A stretch of DNA of 64,000 nucleotides from Candidula unifasciata (Eukaryota; Mollusca; Gastropoda; Stylommatophora; Geomitridae): NCBI GenBank assembly GCA_905116865.2, contig CAJHNH020001569.1, forward strand, positions 355,001 to 419,000. The letters are read 5' to 3'. The stretch's first letter is position 1. Every line of letters starts with the position of its first letter. The notes under the pieces are model-generated. The model saw only the letters and a program-made list of their open reading frames with translations. It was not told the DNA's origin and searched no databases. The position numbers and the translations under genes were made by a program. Below are positions 23,480 through 35,678 of the stretch, piece after piece.

Positions 23480-24034
23480 ATATCTATAAAAGATGTAAAT
23501 ATTTCAAAGTTTTCTTAAACTAGCTGGTGTAATTAGAACGTTGGGAGCCTCAGGGTTTTATATAAAGCTCAGAGTCTCACCAAGACTACATCGGCACTGC
23601 CAGTGACCATTGTATCCGAAATAGCACTGGCGGGACCCGCGGTCGTGCAGGACTGGATGTCTTGCGTTCACATTCGCATATAAAAATGACCCTGGCCTTC
23701 AGGTCGACCTAGACTCAAATAGGAAGAAGGTAATGTTCTGGGAAATAAAGATGACCGTCGTGATTTGATTCATTCACTCTCCGAGGATCTGTATGAATAT
23801 GAGTCAAGAATAATTGGCCAAATGCGCCAATAGTGCCTAAAAAGGGGCCTCAACGTTTTACATTTAGAAAATAACTTCAGCGGTTATTAAAAATAATAAT
23901 TTTATCTTGGTCAAGGGGAAATAATCCGTGAAACAAAACTAATCTTGATGTGTCCCATGCTATCTCCCGTGTATTTCATTTCTTCACATTTCCAATAGAA
24001 TCGCTATGAAACAACAACAAAATGTGATTAGCCC

Positions 24035-24365
24035 ATTGTGTTGTTGTTATAGTTAGGCTGCGATATTTGCCTATTTCGACCCAATACATCCGCTTGCAGC
24101 AAACTCTTAAATATATACCTTTCTATAATATGCTTTTGTTATCTCCTTATGGTATGTGATTTTAGCTATCTAGAACCCTATTTTGGGTTAAGCCGGGGGC
24201 CCTAAATACAGCCGGGCCTGAAACATGGCCTAACGGCTGAGCGGGGTTTCCCCGGACCTCTCCACTGGTGATCCTCACAATATTTGATCGATTGACCCTA
24301 GTGGGCTTTCATTTTGACGTGCCTGGGTTATACTACTGTTGAGGGTACGCTTTGTTTGGAAGCTG
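24035..24365 (+). repeat. family D copy interrupted by family C
   Basis: The D head is at 24035-24130 and the D tail (acgtgcctgggttatactac) at 24318-24365. Between them lies an inverted family C copy. 23493-24034 has nothing recognised. Confidence 0.5.
24156..24310 (-). mobile_element. repeat family C copy
   Basis: Inverted: gccgggggccctaaatacag, ggcctaacggctgagcgggg, cctctccactggtgatcctc and ccctagtggg. Confidence 0.65.
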
Positions 24366-24495
24366 ATCAGTTGTCTGTAATTAATAACAATCGGCAGATG
24401 AAATTGAGGCTTAGATATCTGTTTCGTGACGACATGAAGTTTTATGAAAGTGGGAGTGTCGGCCCCACGCTTCAACCCCCAACCGGGAGGATCAG

Positions 24496-24712
24496 GTCAA
24501 ATGTCAAATGACAGAGGTAAAACTATACACAAGGGAGCTGGTGGTCGTAGACCACGAGGCAAACCAAGAAGACAACGGAGAGATAATATCCAGACAGACC
24601 TGCAAACACTTGGTGTCACCAACTGGAAAGAGAAGGCTAACCAGAAAGATGAATGGAGACGGGTGATATCTGCAGCAAAGATCCTCAAGGGCTCGGAACA
24701 CTGAAGAAGAAA
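24496..24712 (+). pseudogene. LINE reverse transcriptase C-terminal tail
   Basis: Open frame with RRPRGKPRRQRRDNIQTDLQ, then TLGVTNWKEKANQKDEWRRV and ISAAKILKGSEH, then a stop. This is the post-RT tail common in mollusc RTE/CR1-like elements. It is followed by a short gaagaagaaaaa tail. RT and endonuclease are missing. It belongs to the same family as 14385-14625. Confidence 0.8.
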
Positions 24713-24767
24713 AATCGGTAGATAAAAGCATTTTGAACCTTGATTCCCTCTGCGGACATACTGCGTC

Positions 24768-24998
24768 TGTCGCCGTGGCTTAGGTGTTGTGAACATGCCT
24801 AACAATGCTGGGTGTCGGGTTCGATCCCAGCTGCATGCGATTTGACAGCAGACAGTGTTTCGACAGTGGTATCGATAGCTCACCGTTTAGAAAGCAATAG
24901 CAAACTACGGAATGTAAATTTGCCAAGAAAAACCACACCAGCCCAAAACTGCTGGGGTTGGTTCTGCAACGTCCTGAAAACGGACATGCAACTAACTC
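24768..24998 (+). mobile_element. SINE-E copy
   Basis: tcgccgtggcttaggtgttg, B box gggttcgatccc, cgacagtggtatcgatagct, aaaaccacaccagcccaaaa and the end caactaactc. It matches the copy at 23259. Confidence 0.85.
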
Positions 24999-25182
24999 TT
25001 TAGCTGTGACATCTCTATACTGCGCCATGTTTAGAAAGTCTGTTTAGAAAGTCTGTGTTGGATGAACAGAAACAACATATTAACTCTTTCAGTGCCAGGA
25101 GGTTTTACATGAGATACCAAAAAAGAAAGAAAAAAAACCATGGTGAAAAATCAAGAAAGTTTTACATTCAACGGGGTGATGT

Positions 25183-25262
25183 AAAGTAAAGATCCCCTTT
25201 CACGCCTTTAAACGCATCGGGCTGGGAAGAGCGCCCATTTTTTTTTAACCGACCAATGGGCG
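25183..25262 (-). repeat. SINE-A 3' fragment
   Basis: gtaaagatcccctttcacgc then gcatcgggctggg is the inverted SINE-A end. Just before it, 25080 begins TTAACTCTTTC, a single MITE-like end. Confidence 0.6.
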
Positions 25263-27861
25263 TAAAGAAAGCGTAAGAACGGCTGCACTTTTAACTAGAA
25301 ACTTTTCACCATCATCTTCAACCTTTGCGGTCAAACATCGCAGGGAGAAAGGATATTCTGTAGTATAGAGCTTGATGGATAGCACTCTGGATGTTTTCAT
25401 TCTGTGTGAATGTACAATTTCTTAAATGTCTTAGAGGAATTCGTTTTCTCTCCTAACAGATCTACTTATATTTAGTGCATGTGTTGGAATAGAGTCTGAT
25501 GCCTTTAATAAGATGCTCGGATTATTGCTCTTTTGCTTCTCAGTGTATTAAACACAACAAGTTCCCACAATCTGACAGTATTTTTTCTCCCTGGATGGTT
25601 AAAATGTGACTCTCCTCGTGCATCACATCTTAGATGTGTTAATTTTTACGTTTGCGCGTTCTGACAGTATACCGAAAGCACTGACAACAGAGTAAACGAA
25701 ACAAACTCATCAGTCTCACACAATGTATTACTTTATTAATAGTCATAGAGTGTAATAATATGGTTTGTCTGAACTACACATGCAGCACACCAACATCTCG
25801 GACACAACCTCATGAACACATCTCGCTGTCTCAAGTTGAATGCAAATCTCAATGCTCACGGTGTACAGGGAACATGACGTCCCGTTGTTCTAGTGTTAAT
25901 GAATGACTTATGACAAGACATCTGAGATTCCGGAGAAACAGCCACTGCATATTATAATTTTTTTTTAAAAGTGGGGAGGGGGGGGGGGGGGTGTGAACCA
26001 GCCTCATTGCACACGGTTATAAACTATAAGGGTTCTGCCATCAGTACAGACAGATGATAAGGAACTGTCAGCCTGTGTCGCCGTCCTCACGCAACTCCGT
26101 AGCTACAGCGACGTTCCTCCCTTTACCACAGAGTCTTAACTCTAGCACTCATTTCCTAGAGGCTGGGTAAGCCTCGAGAACCGCCAGGTTTCAAACACCG
26201 GCAGTGGATTGAAAGTGAGTCTCCTATCGACTGCACTCATGCGGCCCCTGGCTATACTATAAATTGTATGCGGTTTGGGACTATAAATTATTAGTAGGCG
26301 TCAAACATTTTGTTTTACGAGTTCATGTTTGTTTGGGTATCTTGGTTATCAATGAAATATATGAACACTACAATCAAATACTTTCTGTTTCACAATTACA
26401 ATGCTGTTATATGTCATCAAGACAAATGTACAAGTTAGTTACACACATTTTCTGCTTTACAATCACATGGATGTTATTCCTGATATTCAAGGAGATAACA
26501 TTTGTACCTTTATAAATTCTGTTTACAATGATACTGATATAACACATGGCTATGAAGGAAATAAAAACATGACAGCCACAAGTATTTTCTGCTTCACAAT
26601 GACAACTACATCTGGTTATATAAGATATTCATAAATCAAATGATATAACATAAAACATTTGCAAACGTTAGACAATAACTAGCCATGAATGCTGTAACAA
26701 CTGAGTGGTGCCATTAGCCCACAAGTACTGGTCTTCTGTCTGCTATGAGTTAACTATGACTTCTGCTCAAGACCAGCTTCCAAGAACTGGTCTTGTCTGT
26801 CAAGAGTTAACTATAACCTCTAATCAAGCCCCAAGCATGTCTGTCTGTCAAGTCGATGAGTTAACAATTAACTCTGTTCAAGCCTCCAAGTAATCTGTCA
26901 AAAGTTAACAGTGACCTTGTTTTAAAGCCCACATCTGATACTTACAACAAGAAGACCAAGAAACCATACATATACATCAATCAAAGAATTTACTAAAATC
27001 TGTTTATAAACATTCATGCAAAAACAAACCCCACAAAATAATGCTTTTTATGTAATTTATGGTCGACATAATGTGGTTATTTTACTTTACCACTACCAGT
27101 ACCACTCTGCATTTGCTCGATTCTCCATTTTATATCAAATCTGAAGAGACAAAAGAGAGGTGGGGGGGCTTCTGTGGCAAAGTGATCAAGTAGTTTGCCT
27201 TGCATCCTGAATGCCATTATTTTAATGAGGCAAAATAACATAACCATAAGGCAGAACCCGTTAAAGTAACAGCTTGGATAGAATTTATTACCATAACAGA
27301 AGAATGGGATAGCAGAAGTTTAGAAACAGCTTCCATGTTTTTTCTCTTGCCAAGTCTTCTCTCACAAGCAATCAATTTCTCTGTTCCTCCTCTTCTGTTA
27401 ACATGCACCACACATTTGCTCTAAACTGGACTGTCCTTGTTATCTGGGGTGGTTTGCAACAAGCAGGAGAAGACCTATGACTTCAGATGTAAACCGAACT
27501 ACCTGCCTTACATACTTAATCAAAATCTTTCCTTTCTTCAGTTTTTCCCCCCTTCTGGCTGCTGAATGAAGATCTGATACCCTGAGATTACAAAAGCTTT
27601 AGTCTGGATGGTAGACCAACAGAGTAAATCCCAGATACCCAATTCAATCTACAAAAATGTTATAATTGGGGTAGCTGTAATGGCCACAACAGAGAGGTGT
27701 AACCTCAGTCCTGGGGTAAGGATGCCTACCAATACATTTACATCAACATGACAGTCATATTATCTTTACCCTGCTATATTCATCTTACACCATTACATTA
27801 ACATTACAGTTACATTAACTTTACACTATTCCTTTAGGATTACATGGTTACATAACTCTCT
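25263..27861. other. no gene recognised; weak repeats
   Basis: 25308-25600 may be a LINE 3' remnant related to 781-1000. G-run at 25977-25991. Around 26390-26610 a tttctgctttacaatcac-like motif recurs three times. 26726-26925 holds about four diverged copies of a tgtctgtcaagagttaacta-type unit. No ORF shows a known domain. Confidence 0.4.
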
Positions 27862-28075
27862 TGCCCGTCTCTCTAGCGTAGTTAGCTAAACCGGATTGCG
27901 CGGTGAGCGGGTGACGAACTCCTTGTGGTCCGGGTTCACTCCCGGGGGTGGGCAGAAAAGCCACATTTCTCCCAGATTTACGGTATTTAAAATGGAATCA
28001 AGGCCGAAAGGTTGCGATATCCATAATACCGAGCCTAAGCGTTAACAACTCATGGCTTCTGGATACTAAAACAAA
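27862..28075 (+). mobile_element. SINE-F copy
   Basis: gtgagcgggtgacgaactcc, ggtccgggttcactcccggg, gcagaaaagccacatttctc and gttgcgatatccataatacc match the copy at 5452. It is followed by (ACAA)n. 28076-28706 holds nothing recognised. Confidence 0.85.
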
Positions 28076-28706
28076 CAAACAAACAAACATAACTCTCTTA
28101 TTTCCTAGCTGTCTGCACTTTAAATAAACTGCTGGAAGGTGAAAGATTAAATACTACATTTCTGGGTTAGTAGGTGTTAAGTAAGATACAGAAAATATGA
28201 AAACATACATGAAACTGAGTTCTTCAATGAGGTGACTGGCTTAGAGCAAATGAGTAAACATTAGCCAGTAATAGCAGTTACATTAGAATTACATGTTTAC
28301 ATTAATACAGTATTCACATTAAATAGTTATGTTTACAATACAGAAGATACCTTACAATACAGACACCATGATCAAAGACGTACTGTTATGTGGAGTGTAA
28401 TGAAATAAAATAATTATACTGAGGTAAACAAGGAGATCAAGACCTGAACTTATCTTTCACAAATCCTGAAAAATGCCTCTGACATGACAGTCAGTACTGT
28501 AAAACATAGAATGCACACCATAATCATGACACAAACAGTACCTTCACCATGACAGAGATATCTTGACATAACAGGCACATCCTTGAACAGCGTAATTATA
28601 GCTTCAACACAACAGATTCATTTCTAAACAATCTAAATTATGCTATGACTGCGACGGACACATCTCTAAACAGAGTAAAATATATTTTGACATGGCAGAC
28701 ACCTCC

Positions 28707-29268
28707 TTAACTCTTTGAGTCCCAAGTTGGAACCTCACCTTTATGAGGTTATCCGTCTGTAGTGATGTTGGAACCTCACCTTTATGAGGTGATCTGTCTG
28801 TAGTGATGTTGGAACCTCACCTTTATGAGGCGATCTGTCTGTAGTGATTTTGGAACCTCACCTTTATGAGGCGATCTGTCTGTAGTGATGTTGGAACCTC
28901 ACCTTTATGAGGTGATCTGTCTGTAGTGATGTTGGAACCTCACCTTTATGAGGTGATCTGTCTGTAGTGATGTTGGAACCTCACCTTTATGAGGCAATTT
29001 GTCTGTAGTGATGTTGGAACCTCACCTTTATGAGGCGATCTGACTGTAGTGATGTTGGAACCTCACCTTTATGAGGCGATCTGTCTGTAGTGATGTTGGA
29101 ACCTCACCTTTATGAGGCGATCTGTCAGTAGTGATGTTGGAACCTCACCTTTATGAGGCGATCTGTCTGTAGTGATGTGGAACCTCACCTTTATGAGGTG
29201 ATCTGTCTGTAGTGATGTTGGAACCTCACCTTAATGAGGCGATCTGTCTGTAGTGATGTTGGAACCTA
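28707..29268. repeat. 41-bp minisatellite (13 units) next to a MITE end
   Basis: 28707 starts TTAACTCTTTGAGTCCCAAG, like the end of the MITE at 46415. From 28726 the unit gttggaacctcacctttatg + aggcgatctgtctgtagtgat repeats every 41 bp, with one 40-bp unit. Each unit holds CCTCA...TGAGG, a possible short hairpin with a 6-nt loop. Units differ mostly at g/c in gaggYg. Confidence 0.95.
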
Positions 29269-29719
29269 ATCTAACAACAAAAACAAACATGCATACAAAG
29301 GAATTTAACGAAATAAAACAACAAGAGATCAATCATATGTGGAAAGATGCTTAAACAACTGATTAAACTGGTTGCAAATATATACCACATTTTGGAAGAA
29401 AGTTATTGATCAATGTAACAAAATATAAGTGGGCAGGATTCAAACAGTGGAACACAGAAAACAACACTTTATAAAGTGTGATCTAGTTTTTAATAAAATG
29501 CTGAAAATGTGATCAAATCTAAAACTGACATAATTATTGTGCCACCCATAAGGCCTCTAAGATACTATGAAAAAGAGAAAGTTCATGATGCATACACAGA
29601 GAAAGTACTGATATTCAAACAAGTATTAATTACACAAGGAAATACTTGTTACAGTACAAATGAAACAAGGAAACATCCACGTGAGTTAATTTCATATACA
29701 TTTCTATGTATCTGTCTGT
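29269..29719. other. no gene recognised
   Basis: AT-rich. The 95-codon ORF starting at 29509 runs into the (CT)n(TA)n tract and has no known domain. Confidence 0.5.
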
Positions 29720-29733
29720 CTGTCTCTCTCTCA

Positions 29734-29776
<43 letters not shown>
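29720..29776. repeat. (CT)n then (TA)n
   Basis: Microsatellite of CT steps followed by about 11 TA steps. Confidence 0.95.
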
Positions 29777-29809
29777 CCTATGTATGCAAGTCTTAGCAGA
29801 TAAGGATTC

Positions 29810-30465
29810 ACATAAAGATATAGTGACAAAAAGATTTATTAAACGAAAAGTTTAATTTACGCAAAGATTTACTGATCCCAAGATAAAGTGACACAAAGAT
29901 TTTTTTTTACCTAAAAAAAATTCACACAACAATTTTTGTAATCAAAGATAAATTCACACAAAGATTTACCGACCCAAAGATAAATTCACACAGAACTTTC
30001 TTGGCCCAAAGATAAACTCGCACAAAGATTTACTGACCCAAAGACAAATTCACACAAAGACATGTTCATACAAAGATAATTAACACAAAGATATGTGCAT
30101 ACAGTTACCAACTACACATGCAACTATTCACAAATATTTCAATCACATAAAGAAATCTTTACACACAAATGAGAAAATATTCAAACAAGTACTAAAAACA
30201 TAAAGCAGTACTCACATAAATACACAGGACATATCCACAACGGTTTTTTAACCATAAAAACAAATACTTGAACAGGTTCTAACTATAGAAAGAATTATTC
30301 ACTCAAATTCTAACCACACAAAGAAATTATTAACAAATGTTCTAACCAGACAATAGAATATTCACACAGGTTCTAAGCAAACAACTTTTAACCAGACAAT
30401 AGAATATTCACACAGGTTCTAAGCAAACAACTTTATAACCAGACAAAGAAAATATTCACACATTT
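29810..30465. repeat. degenerate 30-45 bp repeats
   Basis: cacaaagatttactgaccca, aagataaattcacacaaaga and similar phrases recur irregularly to about 30110. From about 30280 the motif changes to attcacacaggttctaa...caaacaac, repeated four or five times. An old, decayed tandem region. Confidence 0.7.
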
Positions 30466-30677
30466 TCTAATCTAAAATATATAATTATAGAATGAGATTA
30501 TGTTACATCATCACAGGAAAAGCTGTAAGCACTTGGCAATCACAGACGGGGGATACATTTTGACTGCAATCCCATCACAAACCAATGCACTGTTCAAGTT
30601 AATGTCTTATATAAATTTACACAAATGCACACATAAAGGCTCAACACAACATAAATCTTTCTTTTTCTTATAGTCCA

Positions 30678-31067
30678 TGCTACATGGCACTGGTAGTTAT
30701 TCACAATCTTCTGTCTGATGTACTTTCAATCCAGTTCTGACACAGATGATTTTCCAAGTCATGTGGCACTGGTAGTTATCAAAAATCATGTGTCTCAGGT
30801 ACTTTCAATCCAGTTCTGACACAGATGATTTTCCAAGTCATGTGGCACTGGTAGTTATCAAAAATCATGTGTCTCAGGTACTTTCAATCCAGTTCTGACA
30901 CAGATGAATTTCCAAGTCATGTGGCACTGGTAGTTACCAAAAATCATGTGTCTCAGGTACTTTCAATCCAGTTCTGACACAGATGAATTTCCAAGTCATG
31001 TGGCACTGGTAGTTACCAAAAATCATGTGTCTCAGGTACTTTCAATCCAGTTCTGACACAGATGAAT
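30678..31067. repeat. 79-bp minisatellite, about 5 copies
   Basis: The unit starts tcatgtggcactggtagtta and ends ctgacacagatgaatttccaag. Starts at 30759, 30838, 30917 and so on. The first unit is diverged and the others nearly identical. A single related sequence (gctttcaatcatttctaata) is near 49795. Confidence 0.95.
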
Positions 31068-31364
31068 TTCTATGCCGGGACATCAAACTATCCAACATCT
31101 TCTCCACAGTCTTCCTCTGTCTCTTTTCCTCATCAACTTTCCCAACATCACAATTTACTCAAATTTTCTCCTTTTAGTGACATGACCAAAGAATGTAGAT
31201 TGCCTCCTTCTGATGTGGGCAATCTGTTGTCACATGAACACATATAGTAGCCAAATATTTCTCATTTAAAATCAGTAATAATGAGCTTCAATACACATAC
31301 ATACACTCAAAAGAACGTACATATTGACCAAATATTTCTCATTATAAATTAGTTAACACTAAGC

Positions 31365-31500
31365 AATGTGGCTTGCATTTTTGTCTGCTGGCCCAGTGGT
31401 CCTGTGTTCAAAGCCCCATCAAGGCAGAAATTTGAAAAAAAAAAAAAAAACTAACCAGCGCAACCATGTCAACCCAGTCTGTAGACATTTCCTTGACAGG
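31365..31500 (+). repeat. SINE-H copy
   Basis: tttgtctgctggcccagtgg, ttcaaagccccatcaaggca, an A-run, then catgtcaacccagtctg. Related sequences are at 46085 and 57268. 31501-32003 has no gene recognised. Confidence 0.55.
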
Positions 31501-32003
31501 AAAGGCAGCCTAGGTATTGCTGAACACACCATCTACTAGGTATTAATTCATCACTATCCTCATACTTTTAGTGCCATGCCACACATAGTTGAAGACTGAT
31601 TACTCCATACTGCTCTGTCCTGTACAATCCTTTCATTATACCATAAAAAATCCAGTATTGCACCTCTGACTTCCGTCCACATTTCTCACAGGGTTTGTCT
31701 TGATCTTCTTGTGCCCTCAGTCAATGTCTACATTTTCTGAGCCTCTTTGTGGTTCTTTGTCTACACTGTCTTCAAATGGGCCCAGTATATCTTCCTTTTA
31801 TTATAAGGACACTAGCACTGCCCAGACATTTTATTCTTAGTCTTCTGGAATTCTTAGTACTGACTGGTCTGAATGTTGAATGTTTAAGAATCAACATCAC
31901 AATACTCTGGAAATTCCCATAAATGCATTGTCCCTATCTTCAGCAGCAAGTGCACAGTTCCAATTCTGAAAGCACCAAAGTCTTATTGCTGAATGGTCAA
32001 TAG

Positions 32004-32199
32004 CAGTGGTTCTCAACTTTCCTAACACTGCAACCCTTTATTACAGTTCCTCATGTTGTGGTGACCCCAGCCATAAAATTATTTTCTTTGCTACTTTATT
32101 ACTTCAGTGAATCTGTTTTTCCCAACAGTCTTAGGTGACCCCTGTGAAAGGGTCATTCAACCCCCAAAGGGGTCCTGACCCACAGGTTGAGAACTGCTG
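32004..32199 (-). mobile_element. SPIN-like hAT MITE
   Basis: 196 bp with terminal inverted repeats CAGTGGTTCTCAAC and CAGCAGTTCTCAAC. The inside includes cagttcctcatgttgtggtg, cccctgtgaaagggtcattc and cccccaaaggggtcctgac. These blocks match the SPACE INVADERS (SPIN) family as I remember it. The flanking 8-mers gtcaatag and gtctacag agree at 6 of 8, consistent with an aged hAT target duplication. Orientation is assigned by similarity only. 32200-32999 has no gene recognised. Confidence 0.85.
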
Positions 32200-32999
32200 G
32201 TCTACAGTAACAGAGCATGGGTACCAGTTCCTTTAAGGTGAAGAAAAAGGGCCCTTCACTCAGCGATATGAAATGTCTTTCTGTGTGACTACAGTTAACA
32301 TATGGAAGACAACAAATAAAATAATGTGGCAGTTTTGAAAAACAAATGAAACTGGTACATTCTACAATATGTTTTCATTCAAACTGCACACTGCACAATG
32401 ATGTATTGCTAGTAGTTAAAAAGAAAAAAAATATAACCATTCATTTACAATGATAAATTTAAATAAAGACATGGCAGCAACCTGCCCCCCTCGAAAACAA
32501 ATGTAAAAGCCACACTTAGTACAGCGAACATGAACATGAAAGACAAGAAATGAATTGCTATAACACATGTACAATTATTGCGGATGTATTTCTTCTTGTT
32601 CTTTGTGGAGGCAGACATAAACAGATTTCCTATGGAAGATACCTTGTTCTCTTTTTCTTCTTTAACCCCTTATACTGTTATGATAAGTAAAATTGGAGAA
32701 CACCACAATTCAAAACTATGTTTTCCCAGTGATTGTAAAAGGCGGACCCCAAAGTGAAATTGCTGTGGTAGTTACACTTCTATTTAAAATTTTTTTAAAT
32801 TCCGGTAGTAGACAAACAGAGTTATCTAGATGAGATGATGAATGAATGAATCAATCAATCAATCAGTCAATCAAGAATTGACATCACTGCACTCGGACAT
32901 TCCTACACATGCTCCATCCCGTTCTTCAGTAACCAATGAATTTGACATGCTATTAATACCAGTAGAGAGACAGTGTGATTTTGTAAGTAGGTTCGTAGA

Positions 33000-33130
33000 A
33001 GTTGTACCCCACCAGGACATCTCACAAGTGATAAACACCCAGTGACACCATGTGGATGAGGATCACCAGTTCAACTGTTAAGTCATATTTATGGCTCAAC
33101 TGAAAGCCAGGGTGGGGTTTGAAAATAATG
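33000..33130 (+). repeat. repeat family C, older copy
   Basis: accccaccaggacatctcac, gtgataaacacccagtgaca and gccagggtggggtttgaaaa. More diverged than the next copy. Confidence 0.7.
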
Positions 33131-33179
33131 AAAAATTGAATCTCACATGGGATGTTGAAGCTGATAACATGATTTTGTC

Positions 33180-33350
33180 TGACTGACTGACTGACTTTCT
33201 ACCCCACTAGGACATCACACAAGCGATAAACACCCGATGACACAAGGTGCCACCACGTGGATAGGTCCCAGAAACCGCGTTCAGACAATTGGCCATATTT
33301 ATGGCCTGCCTATATTGCGGCCCCAGGCAAAAACCAGGGTGGGGCTTTAC
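33180..33350 (+). mobile_element. repeat family C, younger copy
   Basis: tgactgactgactttctacc, ccactaggacatcacacaag and ccatatttatggcctgccta, ending ccagggtggggcttta. It lies about 50 bp after the older copy, in the same orientation. Confidence 0.8.
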
Positions 33351-33689
33351 ACAACAAAAAATTTCGTCCTAAAAGGACGAAACTTAGATTACATTATCAG
33401 ATATTGCAATCGTAAACATGATTTTGTGTATTTCAATTGAAAGAATTCAGTTTTGTTGTCGTACATTATATGTAGATGTTACTCTGTAGTAATGTGCTCG
33501 ACCAAATGCGGTGAAATATGCCAGGCAATAAAGTGCACATTGTAATGTTTGTGTCCGCATTATTTAAAACCACTATAATGTGAAAAACTAGATGTTGTTT
33601 TGCTTAGATTTTCCTTTTATGTCTCTTTGCAGAATACTTTTTCTTGCAAGTTTACTTAAGCTGATTGTTCCCCTTGTATGCTTTAGCTA

Positions 33690-34970
33690 ATTGTACACTT
33701 TAACTGATGCATTGCACTGTACATTTTATTAGACACTTTACCCCCGTACACTTCATTTGATCCTTTTACTTTAATGTTCATTTTAGTTGGTAACGTTTCT
33801 TGTCCACTTGAGTTGACTAATTCATTTTTGTTTTTTGTGTGTGTACACTTTGAAGTAACCAACACTTGTTTTAACACCTTTTTTAATAGTTGAAACTTTT
33901 CCCTGTACACTTTACAGTAAATGACACTTTTCCCGTACATTTTAACAACAGCTGACACCATTCCTTTTACATTTTATAATAGCTGACACCTTTCCTTTTA
34001 CATTTTATAATAGCTGACACCTTTCCTTTTACATTTTATAATAGCTGACACCTTTCCTTTTACATTTTATAATAGCTGACACCTTTCCTTTTACATTTTA
34101 TAATAGCTGACACCTTTCCTTTTACATTTTATAATAGCTGACACCTTTCCTTTTACATTTTATAATAGCTGACACCTTTCCTTTTACATTTTATAATAGC
34201 TGACACCTTTCCTTTTACATTTTAACAACAGCTGACACCTTTCCTTTTACATTTTATAATAGCTGACACCTTTCCTTTTACATTTTATAATAGCTGACAC
34301 CTTTCCTTTTACATTTTATAATAGCTGACACCTTTCCTTTTACATTTTATAATAGCTGACACCTTTCCTTTTACATTTTATAATAGCTGACACCTTTCCT
34401 TTTACATTTTAACAACAGCTGACACCTTTCCTTTTACATTTTATAATAGCTGACACCTTTCCTTTTACATTTTATAATAGCTGACACCTTTCCTTTTACA
34501 TTTTATAATAGCTGACACCTTTCCTTTTACATTTTAACAACAGCTGACACCTTTCCTTTTACATTTTATAATAGCTGACACCTTTCCTTTTACATTTTAT
34601 AATAGCTGACACCTTTCCTTTTACATTTTATAATAGCTGACACTTCCACTTTGTATTTCTTTTTTCCAACTGTCTTCATTGTAAACTTTAGTCAATATGC
34701 ACAGTATGCATTTACTTTATTTGATACTTGTCTTCAATAAACCTATTCTCTGTACACTTTAGCCGATTCATTTTTCACACTTTAGTTGATATATTACCCA
34801 GCATAGCTGATATTCATCATCATCATGTAGCAGGTCCTTCGCAGAACGTCGTTCTCATCACGGTCTGCCTGAAAGAAACTCGGTCTCTCGCCAGCCATCC
34901 CGCCTCATACACTTTATAGTTGATATTATTCCTGTTAATATATTTCAGTGTGTGTATATTTATTTTAGCA
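33690..34970. repeat. 31-bp minisatellite, 22 core units with decayed flanks
   Basis: Core 33951-34645: unit gctgacacctttccttttac + attttataata. Four units end in aacaaca instead and are 32 bp long (before 33951, 34231, 34418 and 34543), spaced 9, 6 and 4 units apart. On both sides, related but diverged phrases (gtacactttagttgat, cattttattagacactt) continue for 250-300 bp. Confidence 0.94.
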
Positions 34971-35026
34971 GAAGCTGTACCTCAGATGTATACATCAGTA
35001 GATATTGTTCCTTGTGTTCCTCCATT

Positions 35027-35450
35027 TTTGGGGAACAAGAATAGACCCACTGCCATCTTCTAACAAGCATGTCCTAAAAGGCAACTAATTAGGGGTGTTT
35101 CCTTCAACGTCAGAGCACACATATGTCAGGGACCTTTTCGGGCACCAGAATCAATCTGGATATTTCTCCCCGCTTCCTGACCCATTCAACATTGAAGTCC
35201 AAATGTAGAGCGGTGCCCAAAGACACGCCTTTCAAACCAACACTACACAAAGAGTTGTACACCTATAACTGTCAATGACAATAAGACCGACAGGTGAGGA
35301 ACCAACAGTCTGCATACAGATAAACTAGCTCTGTAAAACAGATGCAAGCAAAATTCGAGTTCTGGAACAAGATCAAAATCCAAATGTGGACAAACAACCA
35401 CAACTTTCAGCTGGAATTTACAGCCAATGAAGACAAAGACTTGAGTTCCT
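35027..35450 (+). mobile_element. SINE-J copy
   Basis: ctaattaggggtgtttcctt, gtgaggaaccaacagtctgc, gttctggaacaagatcaaaa and cagctggaatttacagccaa. The longest copy of family J in the window. Confidence 0.75.
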
Positions 35451-35678
35451 TGTAAAATACCACTTCCCATATAATACGTCTGCATGCCATGGACAGAAAT
35501 AGCACCATGTAAGAGAATCCAGATGTTGTTACCAAATATTTTTCTTATTCTCCGATGCTAACTTTAGAGTATTACACTGTGAGGCCCTAAACCCTTCCAC
35601 AAGGCCCAAACAGTTGCTACATGTGTCATACACGCTCTGAGTGAATAGCAGTCTTGTAAAATGCACAATTAGCATGAA

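Noticed and set aside
28726..29268. CRISPR-like array
   Set aside because: Units are contiguous 41-bp repeats with no unique spacers, in an animal genome.
30678..31067. CRISPR-like array or coding repeat
   Set aside because: 79-bp direct repeat without spacers and with no conserved frame.
31560..31900. Possible inverted LINE tail
   Set aside because: Composition resembles other tails, but I could not read any conserved motif on either strand.
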